From NCBI GenBank assembly GCA_902488455.1, contig CABTWG010000014.1, positions 1 through 23,428 on the forward strand: a DNA stretch of 23,428 nucleotides, in the 5' to 3' direction. Both the position numbers and the translations under genes were made by a program. A model generated the notes under the pieces. The model did no database searches. It had not been told where the DNA came from and was given only the letters and a program-made list of their open reading frames with translations. Positions within the stretch are counted from its first letter, which is position 1; every line of letters begins with the position of its first letter. Positions 14,758 through 23,190 of the stretch are shown piece after piece. Source of the DNA: an uncultured Peptoniphilus sp. (GTDB lineage: Bacteria > Bacillota > Clostridia > Tissierellales > Peptoniphilaceae).

Positions 14758-16877
14758 TAGATGTGTAGTACTCTGTCTTTTATTTCTTTGGTTCTGCCTT
14801 CTGTCCAGAAGTTTTCGCCGAGATATCCGCAGGTTCTTCTAACTACTGTAAGGGTTGATTTATCTGTGTTGTGACATTGTGGACATTCCCATTGGCCTTC
14901 TTCGTTGACTTTTATTTCTCCGTCAAATCCACATTTTGCACAGTAGTCGCTCTTTGTGTTAAATTCTGCGTATTGGATATTGTCGTAGATATATTTAACT
15001 ATTGTTTCTATTGCGTCTAGGTTATGACTCATGTTTGGTATTTCTACGTAGGAGATGCAGCCGCCTTGGGATTTGTCTTGAAATTTGGATTCAAAGGCAA
15101 ATTTTTCGAATGCGGTGATATTTTGTCTTACGTCTACGTGGAATGAGTTGGTGTAGTAACCTTTGTCTGTGATGTTTTCTATAATGCCGAATCTATTTCT
15201 GTCGATGGTGTTAAATCTGTGGGTCAGTGATTCTGCTGGTGTGCCATATACTGCGAATTGAAGTCCTGTTTCTTTGGTCCATTCTGCTTTCTTTTCGTTT
15301 AGTTTGTCCATGATCTTCATTGCAAATTCAAAGCCTTCTTTTTCTGTGTGTGGCACGCCTTTTACTAGCATGGACGCTTCGTAGATTCCGATGTAGCCGA
15401 TGGTCACTGTGGAGTAGCCGCCCTTTAGTAGGTGGTCTATGTTTTCATTATGTCCAAGTCTTGCGATTGCTCCGTGTTGCCAGTGGATTGGGCTTACTTC
15501 TGAGGTTACATTCTTTAGATGTTCATATCTAAGTAGTCCAACTCTTTTGACTAAATCGAGTCTCTTTTCCAATATTTCGAAGAATTTCTTTTCGTCGTTT
15601 TGCGCCAGTATTCCTATCTGTGGTAGGTTTATTGTGCATACGCCGATGTTGAATCTTCCGTCGAATTTGTAGTTGCCATTTTCGTCCTTGTATGGTGATA
15701 GGAATGCTCTACATCCCATTGGAGAGAATACATTGCCTTCGTAGTTTTCTCTCATCTTCTTTGCTGAGATATAGTCTGGGTACATTCTCTTTGCTGTACA
15801 TCTAATTGCTAGGGCAGTTAGGTAGTGATATTTTGAATCTTTGTGAATATTATTTTCATCTAGTACATAGATTAGTTTTGGGAATGCTGGTGTTACGTAT
15901 ACGCCTGCTGTGTTCTTGATTCCTTGGATTCTTTGTAGAAGTATTTCTTCTATTATTTGTGCAACTTCTTCAATGTATGGATCGTCATCATTTACGTGCA
16001 TAAATAGTGTTACAAATGGAGCTTGACCGTTGGAAGTCATAAGGGTATTTATTTGGTATTGGATGGTTTGGATTCCTGATTGCAAATCCTTCTTAGTCAT
16101 TGCATCTGCCATCTTTTGTGCAGTTTCTACGTCGCCAATCATTTCTACGCATAGATTTAGATTCTTTTCGTAGGAGCGTCTTAGATACTTGCCAAGGCAG
16201 GAAATATCTATTGATTGTCCACCGTATTGGTTGGATGCTATCTGTGCTATGATCTGTGTCATTACATTACATGCTACTTGGAAAGATTTAGGCGTTTCAA
16301 TCATCTTGCCATTTACTACTGTTCCGTTGTCGAGCATGTCCTTCATATTTACCAAACAACAGTTAAATATCGGTTGGATGAAGTAATCCAAGTCGTGGAT
16401 ATGTATTGCACCACTGTCATGAGCTTCGACTAAGTCAGCTGGGATCATCTTTCTCTTTGCTATGTCTTTTGAAACTTCTCCCGCGATTAAATCTCTTTGA
16501 GTAGAGGCGATGATTGCATTTTTGTTTGAGTTTTCATCGATAACTTCGATATTTGTTTGATCTAGTAGTCCTATTATTTCATCGTCTGTGGTATTGGATT
16601 CTCTCTTGAATGCTTGAACGGATTTATATGATTCGTATGCTCTTGCAGTAGCTGGATTATTTAAATTTATAAGTCTATAGTAGACTTGTTCTTCAATATC
16701 ATAGATGGATAATTCTTTATTGGTTGCCTTTGCATCTTCGAATATTTCATCGGCAATTAGTTTAGCCTGTCCTTCAACGAAGACTCCGTTTGAAGAATGC
16801 ATGGCTTTATCTATTGCAATTTCTATCTTACTTTTGTCGAAAGGCACCCTGTCGCCGTTTCTTTTTCTTACATACAT
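14757..16877 (-). CDS. nrdD: Anaerobic (class III) ribonucleoside-triphosphate reductase NrdD
   Basis: NrdD reduces ribonucleoside triphosphates to deoxyribonucleotides without oxygen through a glycyl radical. I take ATG at 16877 (706 residues) rather than GTG at 16892: GAGGGAG lies 6 nt before the ATG while nothing precedes the GTG, and the protein then starts at the ATP cone (MYVRKRNGDRVPFDKSKI). The N-terminal ATP cone covers about 1-95. MGCRAFLS carries a probable active-site cysteine. Zinc ligands are C646, C649, C665 and C668 (CAKC and CPQC). The radical site RTCGYLG has its glycine at 684, 23 residues from the end. Two NrdR-box-like sites lie upstream. It forms an operon with nrdG and should be essential to an obligate anaerobe. 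Confidence 0.95.
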   Translation of the reverse strand: MYVRKRNGDRVPFDKSKIEIAIDKAMHSSNGVFVEGQAKLIADEIFEDAKATNKELSIYDIEEQVYYRLINLNNPATARAYESYKSVQAFKRESNTTDDEIIGLLDQTNIEVIDENSNKNAIIASTQRDLIAGEVSKDIAKRKMIPADLVEAHDSGAIHIHDLDYFIQPIFNCCLVNMKDMLDNGTVVNGKMIETPKSFQVACNVMTQIIAQIASNQYGGQSIDISCLGKYLRRSYEKNLNLCVEMIGDVETAQKMADAMTKKDLQSGIQTIQYQINTLMTSNGQAPFVTLFMHVNDDDPYIEEVAQIIEEILLQRIQGIKNTAGVYVTPAFPKLIYVLDENNIHKDSKYHYLTALAIRCTAKRMYPDYISAKKMRENYEGNVFSPMGCRAFLSPYKDENGNYKFDGRFNIGVCTINLPQIGILAQNDEKKFFEILEKRLDLVKRVGLLRYEHLKNVTSEVSPIHWQHGAIARLGHNENIDHLLKGGYSTVTIGYIGIYEASMLVKGVPHTEKEGFEFAMKIMDKLNEKKAEWTKETGLQFAVYGTPAESLTHRFNTIDRNRFGIIENITDKGYYTNSFHVDVRQNITAFEKFAFESKFQDKSQGGCISYVEIPNMSHNLDAIETIVKYIYDNIQYAEFNTKSDYCAKCGFDGEIKVNEEGQWECPQCHNTDKSTLTVVRRTCGYLGENFWTEGRTKEIKDRVLHI

Positions 16878-16909
16878 TTCTATCTCCCTCACTTTTTAAT
16901 TATAAATAT

Positions 16910-16938
16910 ATAATACTACATATTGTGTTATTATACAA
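16910..16938 (-). promoter_or_regulatory. Probable nrdDG promoter
   Basis: On the reverse strand TTGTAT (16938-16933) is a -35 four of six to consensus, and TATTAT (16915-16910) lies 17 bp further. Transcription would start near 16903. An alternative TATAAT occurs at 16904-16899. The first NrdR-like box overlaps the spacer and the -10, as expected for repression. Confidence 0.5.
16913..16928 (-). promoter_or_regulatory. NrdR box 1
   Basis: Read on the reverse strand, ACACAATATGTAGTAT agrees with the NrdR-box consensus I remember (acaCwAtATaTwGtgt) at 14 of 16 positions. It overlaps the nrdDG promoter. NrdR is the ATP-cone repressor of ribonucleotide reductase genes in most bacteria. Confidence 0.65.
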
Positions 16939-16954
16939 TGGGAAATAAAATAAT

Positions 16955-16970
16955 ATACTATATAAAGTAC
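16955..16970 (+). promoter_or_regulatory. NrdR box 2 (weaker)
   Basis: ATACTATATAAAGTAC matches the same consensus at 12 of 16 positions. Its centre is 42 bp from that of box 1, close to four helical turns. NrdR boxes typically occur as pairs on the same DNA face, which supports the weaker match. Confidence 0.5.
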
Positions 16971-16991
16971 AGTGACTTTATATAGCTTTAC

Positions 16992-17021
16992 TAGACGGCT
17001 GGTATAAAATAATGATATAAT
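16992..17021 (+). promoter_or_regulatory. pyk promoter
   Basis: TAGACG (16992-16997, four of six to TTGACA) and TATAAT (17016-17021) are 18 bp apart. TG at 17013-17014 makes the -10 extended, giving the nonamer TGATATAAT again. The start site should be near 17028, at the AAAGGAG ribosome site, so the leader is about 12 nt. Confidence 0.6.
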
Positions 17022-17039
17022 ATTTTCAAAGGAGATATT

Positions 17040-18815
17040 ATGAGAAGAACAAAAATTGTGTGCACCATCGGCCCTGCTTCAGATTCAGAGCAGGTGTTGG
17101 AAGCACTTTTCAAAGAGGGTTTGGATGTTTGTAGACTTAATTTTTCTCACGGAACTCAAGAAGAACATCTTGAAAGATTAAAAAGAATAAAAAATATCAG
17201 AAATAAACTTAATTTACCTATAGCCACCATGCTCGACACAAAGGGACCAGAGATAAGGCTTGGAGTATTTAAAGACGGCATGAGGGTAAACTTAGAAACT
17301 GGAGATAGATTTACCCTGACCACTAGGGAATTGGAAGGCGATGAGAAAATTGCCTCCGTTTCTTACAAGGATCTGCCAAAAGACGTAAGAGTAGGCTCGA
17401 GGATATTGATAGATGACGGCCTTGTTGAACTTAGGGTAGAGTCTGTAGAAGGAACGGAAATTCACTGCAGCTGTTTCAATGGAGGAGAGATTTCTTCGAG
17501 AAAAGGTGTAAATTTTCCAGATGCTCAAGTAAATCTTCCTGCACTGACTGAAAAAGATATTTCAGATATTAAGTTCGCTGTGAGAAATGATATGGACTTC
17601 ATCGCCGCATCATTTATAAGAAAGGCACAGGACGTCTTAGATATTAGAAAAATTCTTGAAGAAGAAGGAGATTATGATATAAAGATAATCTCAAAGATAG
17701 AATCTAAGGAAGGGCTTGAAAATTTAGACGAGATAATCGAAGCATCAGATGGAATCATGGTTGCAAGAGGAGATCTTGGAGTTGAGATAGACACAGAAAA
17801 AGTGCCGATCGCTCAAAAGAACATGATTAAAAAATGTAACGAAAAAGGAAAAGTAGTAATTACTGCGACACAGATGCTCGATTCGATGATCAGAAATCCA
17901 AGACCTACTAGGGCAGAGGCGAACGACGTAGCAAATGCGGTGCTTGATGGAACTTCCTGCGTAATGCTAAGTGGAGAGACTGCAAGTGGAAAATATCCAA
18001 TCCAATCAGTGGCAACAATGAGAAAGATCCTAGAAGTGACGGAAGAATCCATGGACTTCGACGAAATTCTAAGTAGGAAGATCGAAGAAATATCCAACAC
18101 CATAACAAATGCAATAGGCAAGAGTACCTGCACAATAGCAAGAGATCTAAATGCAAAGGCGATCATAACAGCAACAACATCAGGATATACGACGAGATCT
18201 ATTTCAAAATTTAGACCTAAGTCACTGATAATAGGAGCGACAACTTCTGAAAAAGTGAGAAGACAACTAAATATGGAATGGGGAGTAAAATCCATCCTAG
18301 TTGACACAAAAGAAATCAGCAACGACGTCATTGACTCAGCCATAGAAACATCTGTAAACAAAGGACTGGTAGCGCCAGGAGTTACAGTAATCATCACTGC
18401 AGGAGTGCCAGTTGGCTTAGCAGGTTCAACAAACCTAATAAAGGTAGAAATAATAGGTGAAATCCTATCAAAGGGAGTTGGAATAGGCGACAGAGAAGTT
18501 ACTGGACGAGCAGTAGTAATCGAAAATGAAGAAGACTTCGTAAAATATTTCAAAGACGGCGACATAGTCGTAACTAAGGGAGTAACCCAAGAAATGACCA
18601 AGTATTTGGAAAGAGCTGGAGGACTAGTAGCAGAAGAATCAGGCTACACCTGTCCATCAGCAATAGTAGGCTTAAACTTGGGACTACCAACAGTAGTAGG
18701 AAATAAAGATATAACAGAGAAAATAAAATCTGGAGACATAATTACAATTTCATCTTCAGAAAGCACAATAAGAAAAGGAAAGGTATTGAATAAAAAGTAT
18801 GAAAACATTAGATAA
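17040..18815 (+). CDS. pyk: Pyruvate kinase with C-terminal PEP-utilizer-like domain
   Basis: Pyruvate kinase converts PEP and ADP to pyruvate and ATP, the last step of glycolysis. The 591-residue length is that of the Bacillus-type enzyme with an extra C-terminal domain. Catalytic landmarks are RRTKIVCTIGPAS at the N-terminus, RLNFSHG (32-38), MLDTKGPEIRLG near 65-76, and SKIESKEGLEN with MVARGDLGVEI around 220-250. ATQMLDSM and SGETASGKYP follow. Residues about 480-575 resemble the PEP-utilizer mobile domain, but where that family usually has T-S-H-A this protein reads T537-C538-P539-S540, so the phosphorylatable histidine is absent. The ATG at 17040 follows AAAGGAG. It shares 17 nt with the cysteine desulfidase gene. 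Confidence 0.95.
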   Translation: MRRTKIVCTIGPASDSEQVLEALFKEGLDVCRLNFSHGTQEEHLERLKRIKNIRNKLNLPIATMLDTKGPEIRLGVFKDGMRVNLETGDRFTLTTRELEGDEKIASVSYKDLPKDVRVGSRILIDDGLVELRVESVEGTEIHCSCFNGGEISSRKGVNFPDAQVNLPALTEKDISDIKFAVRNDMDFIAASFIRKAQDVLDIRKILEEEGDYDIKIISKIESKEGLENLDEIIEASDGIMVARGDLGVEIDTEKVPIAQKNMIKKCNEKGKVVITATQMLDSMIRNPRPTRAEANDVANAVLDGTSCVMLSGETASGKYPIQSVATMRKILEVTEESMDFDEILSRKIEEISNTITNAIGKSTCTIARDLNAKAIITATTSGYTTRSISKFRPKSLIIGATTSEKVRRQLNMEWGVKSILVDTKEISNDVIDSAIETSVNKGLVAPGVTVIITAGVPVGLAGSTNLIKVEIIGEILSKGVGIGDREVTGRAVVIENEEDFVKYFKDGDIVVTKGVTQEMTKYLERAGGLVAEESGYTCPSAIVGLNLGLPTVVGNKDITEKIKSGDIITISSSESTIRKGKVLNKKYENIR

Positions 18816-20082
18816 ACTAATAGAAATTGTAAAACAAGATTCTGACAAAGCCCTCGGATGTACCGAGCCTGTAGCTGTGGGCTACTGTGCCAATGTGTGC
18901 AGCAGCTATATAGATACAGGCGCGAAAATAGAATCAGTAGAAGTAAGAACATCACAAAATATATTTAAAAATGGAAAAGCAGTATATATTCCAGTAGTAA
19001 AAGAAACAGGACTGGACCTAGCGGCAGCACTAGGAATGTTTGCACCAACAGTAGACGATGGATATATGGTATTTGACAAGATCGACGACGAAGTAATAAG
19101 AAAAGCCAAAGAATTATTACAACAAGGAAAAGTTACTGTAAAACATATACCAACCATGGAAAATGTCTATGTAGATGTAAAAATAAAGACAGAAGACCAC
19201 GAAGCCTTAGCAGTCGTATCGCAAGCTCACACAAATATAAGCGAAGTGAAAGTCGACGGAGAAGTAGTATATAGACACGAACCAAAGACAGAAGCAAAAG
19301 ACGATGAAAATGACATAGACGTAAAAAAACTATCCTTTAAGGAGCTTCGTGAACTAGTAGAAGGAGCACCAGAGCACACATTTGACTTCACACTAGAAGG
19401 AATCGACGTAAACTTCAAAGCATCAAAAGAAGGACTAAAAGAAAAGGGCAAACTAGGCTCAACGCTACAAGGCTTGAAGGAAAAAGGAATACTACCAGAT
19501 AATTTCGTAACCAAGGCGAGAATCATGACAGCATCAGCAGCAGATATGAGGATGACAGGAGGAGACTGTCCAATAGTAACCTCAGGAGGATCAGGAAACC
19601 AAGGAATAGGAGTAATCCTACCAATAGCAATAGTAGCAGAAGAAGAGGGAATAGATAGAGACAGATTGGGAAGAGCGCTCTTCTTTGCCCATATCATAAA
19701 TAGATACGTAAAAGAATACGCAGGCAAACTCTCAGGAATCTGTGGATGCGCCATAGGAGCAGCAGTAGGAGCCAGCGCAGCAATAGCATGGATGCTTGGC
19801 GGAACAGACGAACAGATAGCAGGAGCACCAACCAATGTCTACGCAAACCTAACAGGAATGGTATGTGACGGAGCGAAAGAATCATGCTCAATGAAACTAT
19901 CCACATCAGCAGAAGAAGCGATAATAGCAGCCTACCTAGCAGTAAATGGAATGATATCCAAAGAAAATGTCGGAGTAGTAGGAGCAACCATAGAAGAAAC
20001 CATCTCCAACATAGGAAGACTATCAAGAGAAGGATTTAAAGACGTGGACAATGTAATGCTAGACATAATAGAAAAATATTAA
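18799..20082 (+). CDS. cyuA: L-cysteine desulfidase (CyuA/YhaM, UPF0597 family)
   Basis: This 427-residue protein belongs to the serine dehydratase alpha-like family that includes E. coli CyuA (YhaM) and the Methanocaldococcus L-cysteine desulfidase. These convert L-cysteine to pyruvate, ammonia and sulfide with an Fe-S cluster. Family marks are GCTEPVAVGYCAN (20-32), RMTGGDCPIVTSGGSGNQG around 250-268, CGCAIGAAVGASAA (315-328), and MVCDGAKESCSMK (354-366). C315 or C317, C356 and C363 are candidate cluster ligands. The ATG at 18799 lies 17 nt before the pyk stop; a good ribosome site is not adjacent (AAAGG about 15 nt upstream), so coupling to pyk translation may matter. Some family members may act on other substrates, so cysteine specificity is inference. 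Confidence 0.85.
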   Translation: MKTLDKLIEIVKQDSDKALGCTEPVAVGYCANVCSSYIDTGAKIESVEVRTSQNIFKNGKAVYIPVVKETGLDLAAALGMFAPTVDDGYMVFDKIDDEVIRKAKELLQQGKVTVKHIPTMENVYVDVKIKTEDHEALAVVSQAHTNISEVKVDGEVVYRHEPKTEAKDDENDIDVKKLSFKELRELVEGAPEHTFDFTLEGIDVNFKASKEGLKEKGKLGSTLQGLKEKGILPDNFVTKARIMTASAADMRMTGGDCPIVTSGGSGNQGIGVILPIAIVAEEEGIDRDRLGRALFFAHIINRYVKEYAGKLSGICGCAIGAAVGASAAIAWMLGGTDEQIAGAPTNVYANLTGMVCDGAKESCSMKLSTSAEEAIIAAYLAVNGMISKENVGVVGATIEETISNIGRLSREGFKDVDNVMLDIIEKY

Positions 20083-20104
20083 AAATTAAATAATTTAAAA
20101 AATT

Positions 20105-20127
20105 AACGGGCACGAAGCCCGTTTTTT
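20105..20127 (+). terminator. Terminator of pyk-cyuA
   Basis: A perfect 7-bp stem AACGGGC-ACGAA-GCCCGTT runs into a T-tract (to 20127). It lies 22 nt after the cyuA stop. Confidence 0.93.
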
Positions 20128-20137
20128 GTTTGGACAA

Positions 20138-20164
20138 TAAAAAAATCCCTGCCGAAGCAGGGAT
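20138..20164 (-). terminator. Terminator of the yfcC-like gene
   Basis: A perfect 8-bp stem, ATCCCTGC-CGAA-GCAGGGAT at 20145-20164, is followed on the reverse strand by a run of T residues (20144 downwards). It sits back to back with the pyk-cyuA terminator. Confidence 0.92.
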
Positions 20165-20174
20165 AAAATTATGC

Positions 20175-21569
20175 CTAGAATGGACCGTAATTAATTTTTA
20201 TTGCTACATAGACTGCGCCTATTGCGACAATAAAGAAAAATATTATAAGTGGTGCCACAAACTTCAAGTATTTATTATATGGAACCTTACCATAAGATAA
20301 AAACATAAGAAGTGAACCATAAGTAAACCAAATCATGTTTGTGATACCGTCTCCAAATTGATAGCAAAGTGTTGTAATTTGTCTATTAAGTCCAATTAAA
20401 TCACCAAGAGGAATTATTAGAGGAATAAGAGCCATAGCCTTTCCTGAACCTGATGGTACAAGACCGTTTAATAGTGAAACTGCGATTATAATACCAATAC
20501 CTGCTGTAAGAGCTGAAGTGTTAGATAGGACATTTGCCATTGAGTTGATAATAGTATCTACTATATTTGTTGTTTCAAGAATCCATTGAACTCCTCTTGC
20601 GATACCAACGATAAGAGCTCCACCCATAGCAGATTTTGCTCCTTCGATAAGAGAATTAACTATTTCGTCTCCGCTCATCTTGTTTAGAAGACCAGCGACA
20701 ACTCCACAAAGTAAGAATACAGCAGTCATGTCGTTGATGTTCCATTTAAGCTTAAACATTCCATATAGAGAAAGTAGGAAAGCGCCTAAAAGAGCAAGTA
20801 GGGAAAGAGATTGACCAGTATTTAAATTCTTACCTTCATATGTAGAAAAATCATACTTTAAATCTGAAGTGTCTATGTCTGCCATTAAACTTTTTGAAGG
20901 ATCTTTCTTAATTTTATTTGCATAAGCAAGAATATAAGCAAGAGAGCCTACTAAAAAGATAATCCAAACTACAAATCTCAAAGAAAAACCAGAGAACAAA
21001 GGTAGTTCTGAAATTTGTTGAGCAATACCTACTGTAAGTACGTTTGTCGGACCAGCACAGAAACCTGCCATAAGTCCTACGATTACAATACTAACTGCAA
21101 CTAAACTATCAAGGCCTAAGGCAAGCATAATAGCGACAACCAAAGGTGTAAATGGAAGCATAGTTTCAATCCATCCTAAGAATCCACCGAGCATTGCAAA
21201 GATTAAATAGAAAGCTATGATAAGCAAATTGCTGCTCTTGGTTCCAAGTTTAGAAATAAGCTTGTAGATTGCAAGAGGAATAGCTTCAGTTTTGTCGTAA
21301 ATCTTAAGAGTTCCACCGATGATTAGTATAATTGCAATAACAGGAGCTGAACCTATAAAGCCATATGGAACAGCACGGAAGATATCGATTATACTTGCGT
21401 GATGAGGATCCACAACCTTGTAAGAGTTAGGAACAACCATGGTCTTACCATCTACAACCTGTCTTTCGAAACTTCCTGCAGGGATAACGTAGCTTAAAAG
21501 TCCACATACAAGAATTACTGAAAATAAAAGTATGTAGGGGTTAATGTTGAGTGATTTTTTCTTTTTCAT
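20175..21569 (-). CDS. YfcC-family membrane transporter (DcuC/ArcD-like superfamily)
   Basis: This 464-residue integral membrane protein has about 12 hydrophobic segments. The N-terminal NPYILLFSVILVCGLLSYVI, then IPAGSFER around 30-37, GGFLGWIETMLPF near 138-150, AGFCAGPTNVLTVG near 170-183 and NGLVPSGSGKAMALIPLI near 385-402 fit the YfcC family. Members are commonly annotated as C4-dicarboxylate or basic amino-acid carriers without direct proof. The ATG at 21569 has GGAGGT 6 nt upstream. It diverges from an M20 amidohydrolase gene across 129 bp, suggesting that the transporter carries the substrate or product of that enzyme. It has its own promoter and terminator. Confidence 0.87.
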   Translation of the reverse strand: MKKKKSLNINPYILLFSVILVCGLLSYVIPAGSFERQVVDGKTMVVPNSYKVVDPHHASIIDIFRAVPYGFIGSAPVIAIILIIGGTLKIYDKTEAIPLAIYKLISKLGTKSSNLLIIAFYLIFAMLGGFLGWIETMLPFTPLVVAIMLALGLDSLVAVSIVIVGLMAGFCAGPTNVLTVGIAQQISELPLFSGFSLRFVVWIIFLVGSLAYILAYANKIKKDPSKSLMADIDTSDLKYDFSTYEGKNLNTGQSLSLLALLGAFLLSLYGMFKLKWNINDMTAVFLLCGVVAGLLNKMSGDEIVNSLIEGAKSAMGGALIVGIARGVQWILETTNIVDTIINSMANVLSNTSALTAGIGIIIAVSLLNGLVPSGSGKAMALIPLIIPLGDLIGLNRQITTLCYQFGDGITNMIWFTYGSLLMFLSYGKVPYNKYLKFVAPLIIFFFIVAIGAVYVAIKINYGPF

Positions 21570-21598
21570 TGTAATACCTCCTTTAATTTATTAATTTA

Positions 21599-21627
21599 AT
21601 TATAGAACAAAAAAGAGAAATTTTCAT
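21599..21627 (-). promoter_or_regulatory. Promoter of the yfcC-like gene
   Basis: Reverse strand: ATGAAA (21627-21622, four of six to TTGACA), a 17-bp spacer, and a perfect TATAAT (21604-21599). The start site would be near 21592, about 10 nt before GGAGGT. Confidence 0.55.
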
Positions 21628-21632
21628 CTTTT

Positions 21633-21667
21633 TTTCAAAAAAACGTTTTTATATTTGATTTTTGAAA
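21633..21667. repeat. Inverted repeat between divergent genes
   Basis: TTTCAAAAA (21633-21641) and TTTTTGAAA (21659-21667) are perfect 9-bp inverted arms with a 17-bp spacer that itself contains AACGTT. It lies between the two divergent start codons and could be a shared operator. High AT content makes chance occurrence possible. Confidence 0.35.
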
Positions 21668-21698
21668 CAAATATTATAAAATAGTTTTAGGTGATAAT

Positions 21699-23138
21699 AT
21701 GAAAGAAAATTTAAAAGAATTAGTAATTGCTTTACAAAAAAAGTACGAAGATTTGACATGGGAACTAAGTAATAAAATTTGGGATTTTTCAGAAGTAGGC
21801 TTAATTGAATATAAAAGTGCCGATGCTTTTAGGAAAGTTTTAAAAGAAAACGGTTTTACAATCACTCCTGTTAAAGGAATCGAAACAGCATTTGTAGCAA
21901 GCTATGGTGACTCATCTCCAGTAATAGGATTCACAGGAGAATACGATGCTCTACCAGGATTAAGTCAAGTTGCAAGCCTTACAGAAAAGAAATCAGAAGA
22001 AAGAAAGACTGACGGACATGGATGTGGACATAATAATTTAGGAACAGGAGCATTGGGAGCAGCTCTAATAGTTAAAGATTACATCGATAAAATAGGACAT
22101 GGAACCGTTAAATTTTTCGGAACACCATCAGAAGAAAGAGACGGAGCCAAGACCTTTATGGCAAGAGACGGCTACTTCGATGACCTAGACATGGCTTTGA
22201 CTTGGCATCCAAAAGATAGAAACGCCGTATGGACCGAAGGAACTCTAGCCAACGTAATTATGGATTATAAGTTTAAAGGAATCTCATCTCACGCATCAGA
22301 TGCACCAGAAAATGGAAGAAGCGCCCTAGACTCATGCGAACTTATGAACGTAGGCGTAAATTACTTAAGAGAACACGTAGTTGAACAAGCAAGAATTCAC
22401 TACGCATACCAAGACGTGGGAGGAAGTGCTCCAAACGTCGTACAATCCCATGCAGGGCTTAGATATTTTTATCGTGCTCCAAAGATAAAAGAAGCACTAG
22501 ACATAGCAAGAAGAGGGGACAATATTGCAAAAGCCGCAGCGATGATGTGCGAAACTGAAGTTGAAGTGAAGATGCTAGTTGCAATTTCAGATTACCATTC
22601 AAATAAAACATTGGCAAAAGTTATGGACGAAGCCTTCAAAGAAATAGGTGCACCAGAATTTGATGAAAAAGATTTTGAGTTAGCAAGAGAATTTTATGAA
22701 ACACAAGCAGAATCAGTAAAAGAAGCAACAAAAGAAAGGCTTTTAGATGAATTTGAACCTAAAGAAGTAGAAGAAATGATAAAGTGCGGAATACAAACTA
22801 AGGTTGAACCACTTGATTTTAAGAGAAGGACTATGACTATAACATCAGACGTTGGAGATTTGAGCTACGCAGCGCCAACTATCCAACTTAATATGGCAAC
22901 GGCTGCACTTGGAACAAGTCTTCACACATGGCAAATGACAGCACAAGGACTTACAACATATGCAAAAAAAGCGACAGCAAAAGCCATCCAAGTCTTAGCA
23001 TTAACAGCTATAAAAGCCATGAACGACACTGAAATATTAAAAGAAGCAAAGGAAGAATTGGTAGCGTTTAGAGGAGAAAAATATCAAACACCATTAAAAG
23101 ATGATATAGTAATACGCGATCCAAAGGTTAGTAAATAA
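21699..23138 (+). CDS. M20-family amidohydrolase, AbgB-like
   Basis: This 479-residue metallohydrolase resembles AbgB, the subunit of p-aminobenzoyl-glutamate hydrolase, and related aminoacylases. IETAFVASYG (61-70) and GFTGEYDALPGLSQ (77-90) open the catalytic domain. DGHGCGHNN has H107 and H111. Further metal or catalytic residues are E145 and E146 (TPSEERDGAK) and H170 (LTWHP). GISSHASDAPENGRSALDS (about 194-212) starts the dimerization domain. The ATG at 21699 follows AGGTGAT at 21689-21694. Divergence from a YfcC transporter suggests an import-and-hydrolyse pair. No AbgA or AbgT gene is here, so true aminobenzoyl-glutamate activity is uncertain. A strong terminator follows about 55 nt after the stop. 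Confidence 0.88.
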   Translation: MKENLKELVIALQKKYEDLTWELSNKIWDFSEVGLIEYKSADAFRKVLKENGFTITPVKGIETAFVASYGDSSPVIGFTGEYDALPGLSQVASLTEKKSEERKTDGHGCGHNNLGTGALGAALIVKDYIDKIGHGTVKFFGTPSEERDGAKTFMARDGYFDDLDMALTWHPKDRNAVWTEGTLANVIMDYKFKGISSHASDAPENGRSALDSCELMNVGVNYLREHVVEQARIHYAYQDVGGSAPNVVQSHAGLRYFYRAPKIKEALDIARRGDNIAKAAAMMCETEVEVKMLVAISDYHSNKTLAKVMDEAFKEIGAPEFDEKDFELAREFYETQAESVKEATKERLLDEFEPKEVEEMIKCGIQTKVEPLDFKRRTMTITSDVGDLSYAAPTIQLNMATAALGTSLHTWQMTAQGLTTYAKKATAKAIQVLALTAIKAMNDTEILKEAKEELVAFRGEKYQTPLKDDIVIRDPKVSK

Positions 23139-23190
23139 GTAAAAGACAATTAGAAAAAATCGTTTTGAAAAATAAACTTCATAAAAATTA

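Noticed and set aside
16878..16892. Upstream GTG start for nrdD
   Set aside because: No Shine-Dalgarno precedes it, while GAGGGAG is correctly placed for the ATG at 16877; the extra five residues lie before the ATP-cone start.
17813..18601. 262-codon reverse-strand open frame inside pyk
   Set aside because: It lies wholly within the strongly conserved pyruvate kinase gene and shows no family motif or ribosome site.
19227..19835. 202-codon reverse-strand open frame inside cyuA
   Set aside because: Shadow of the conserved cysteine desulfidase gene; Ser/Pro-rich with no recognisable domain.
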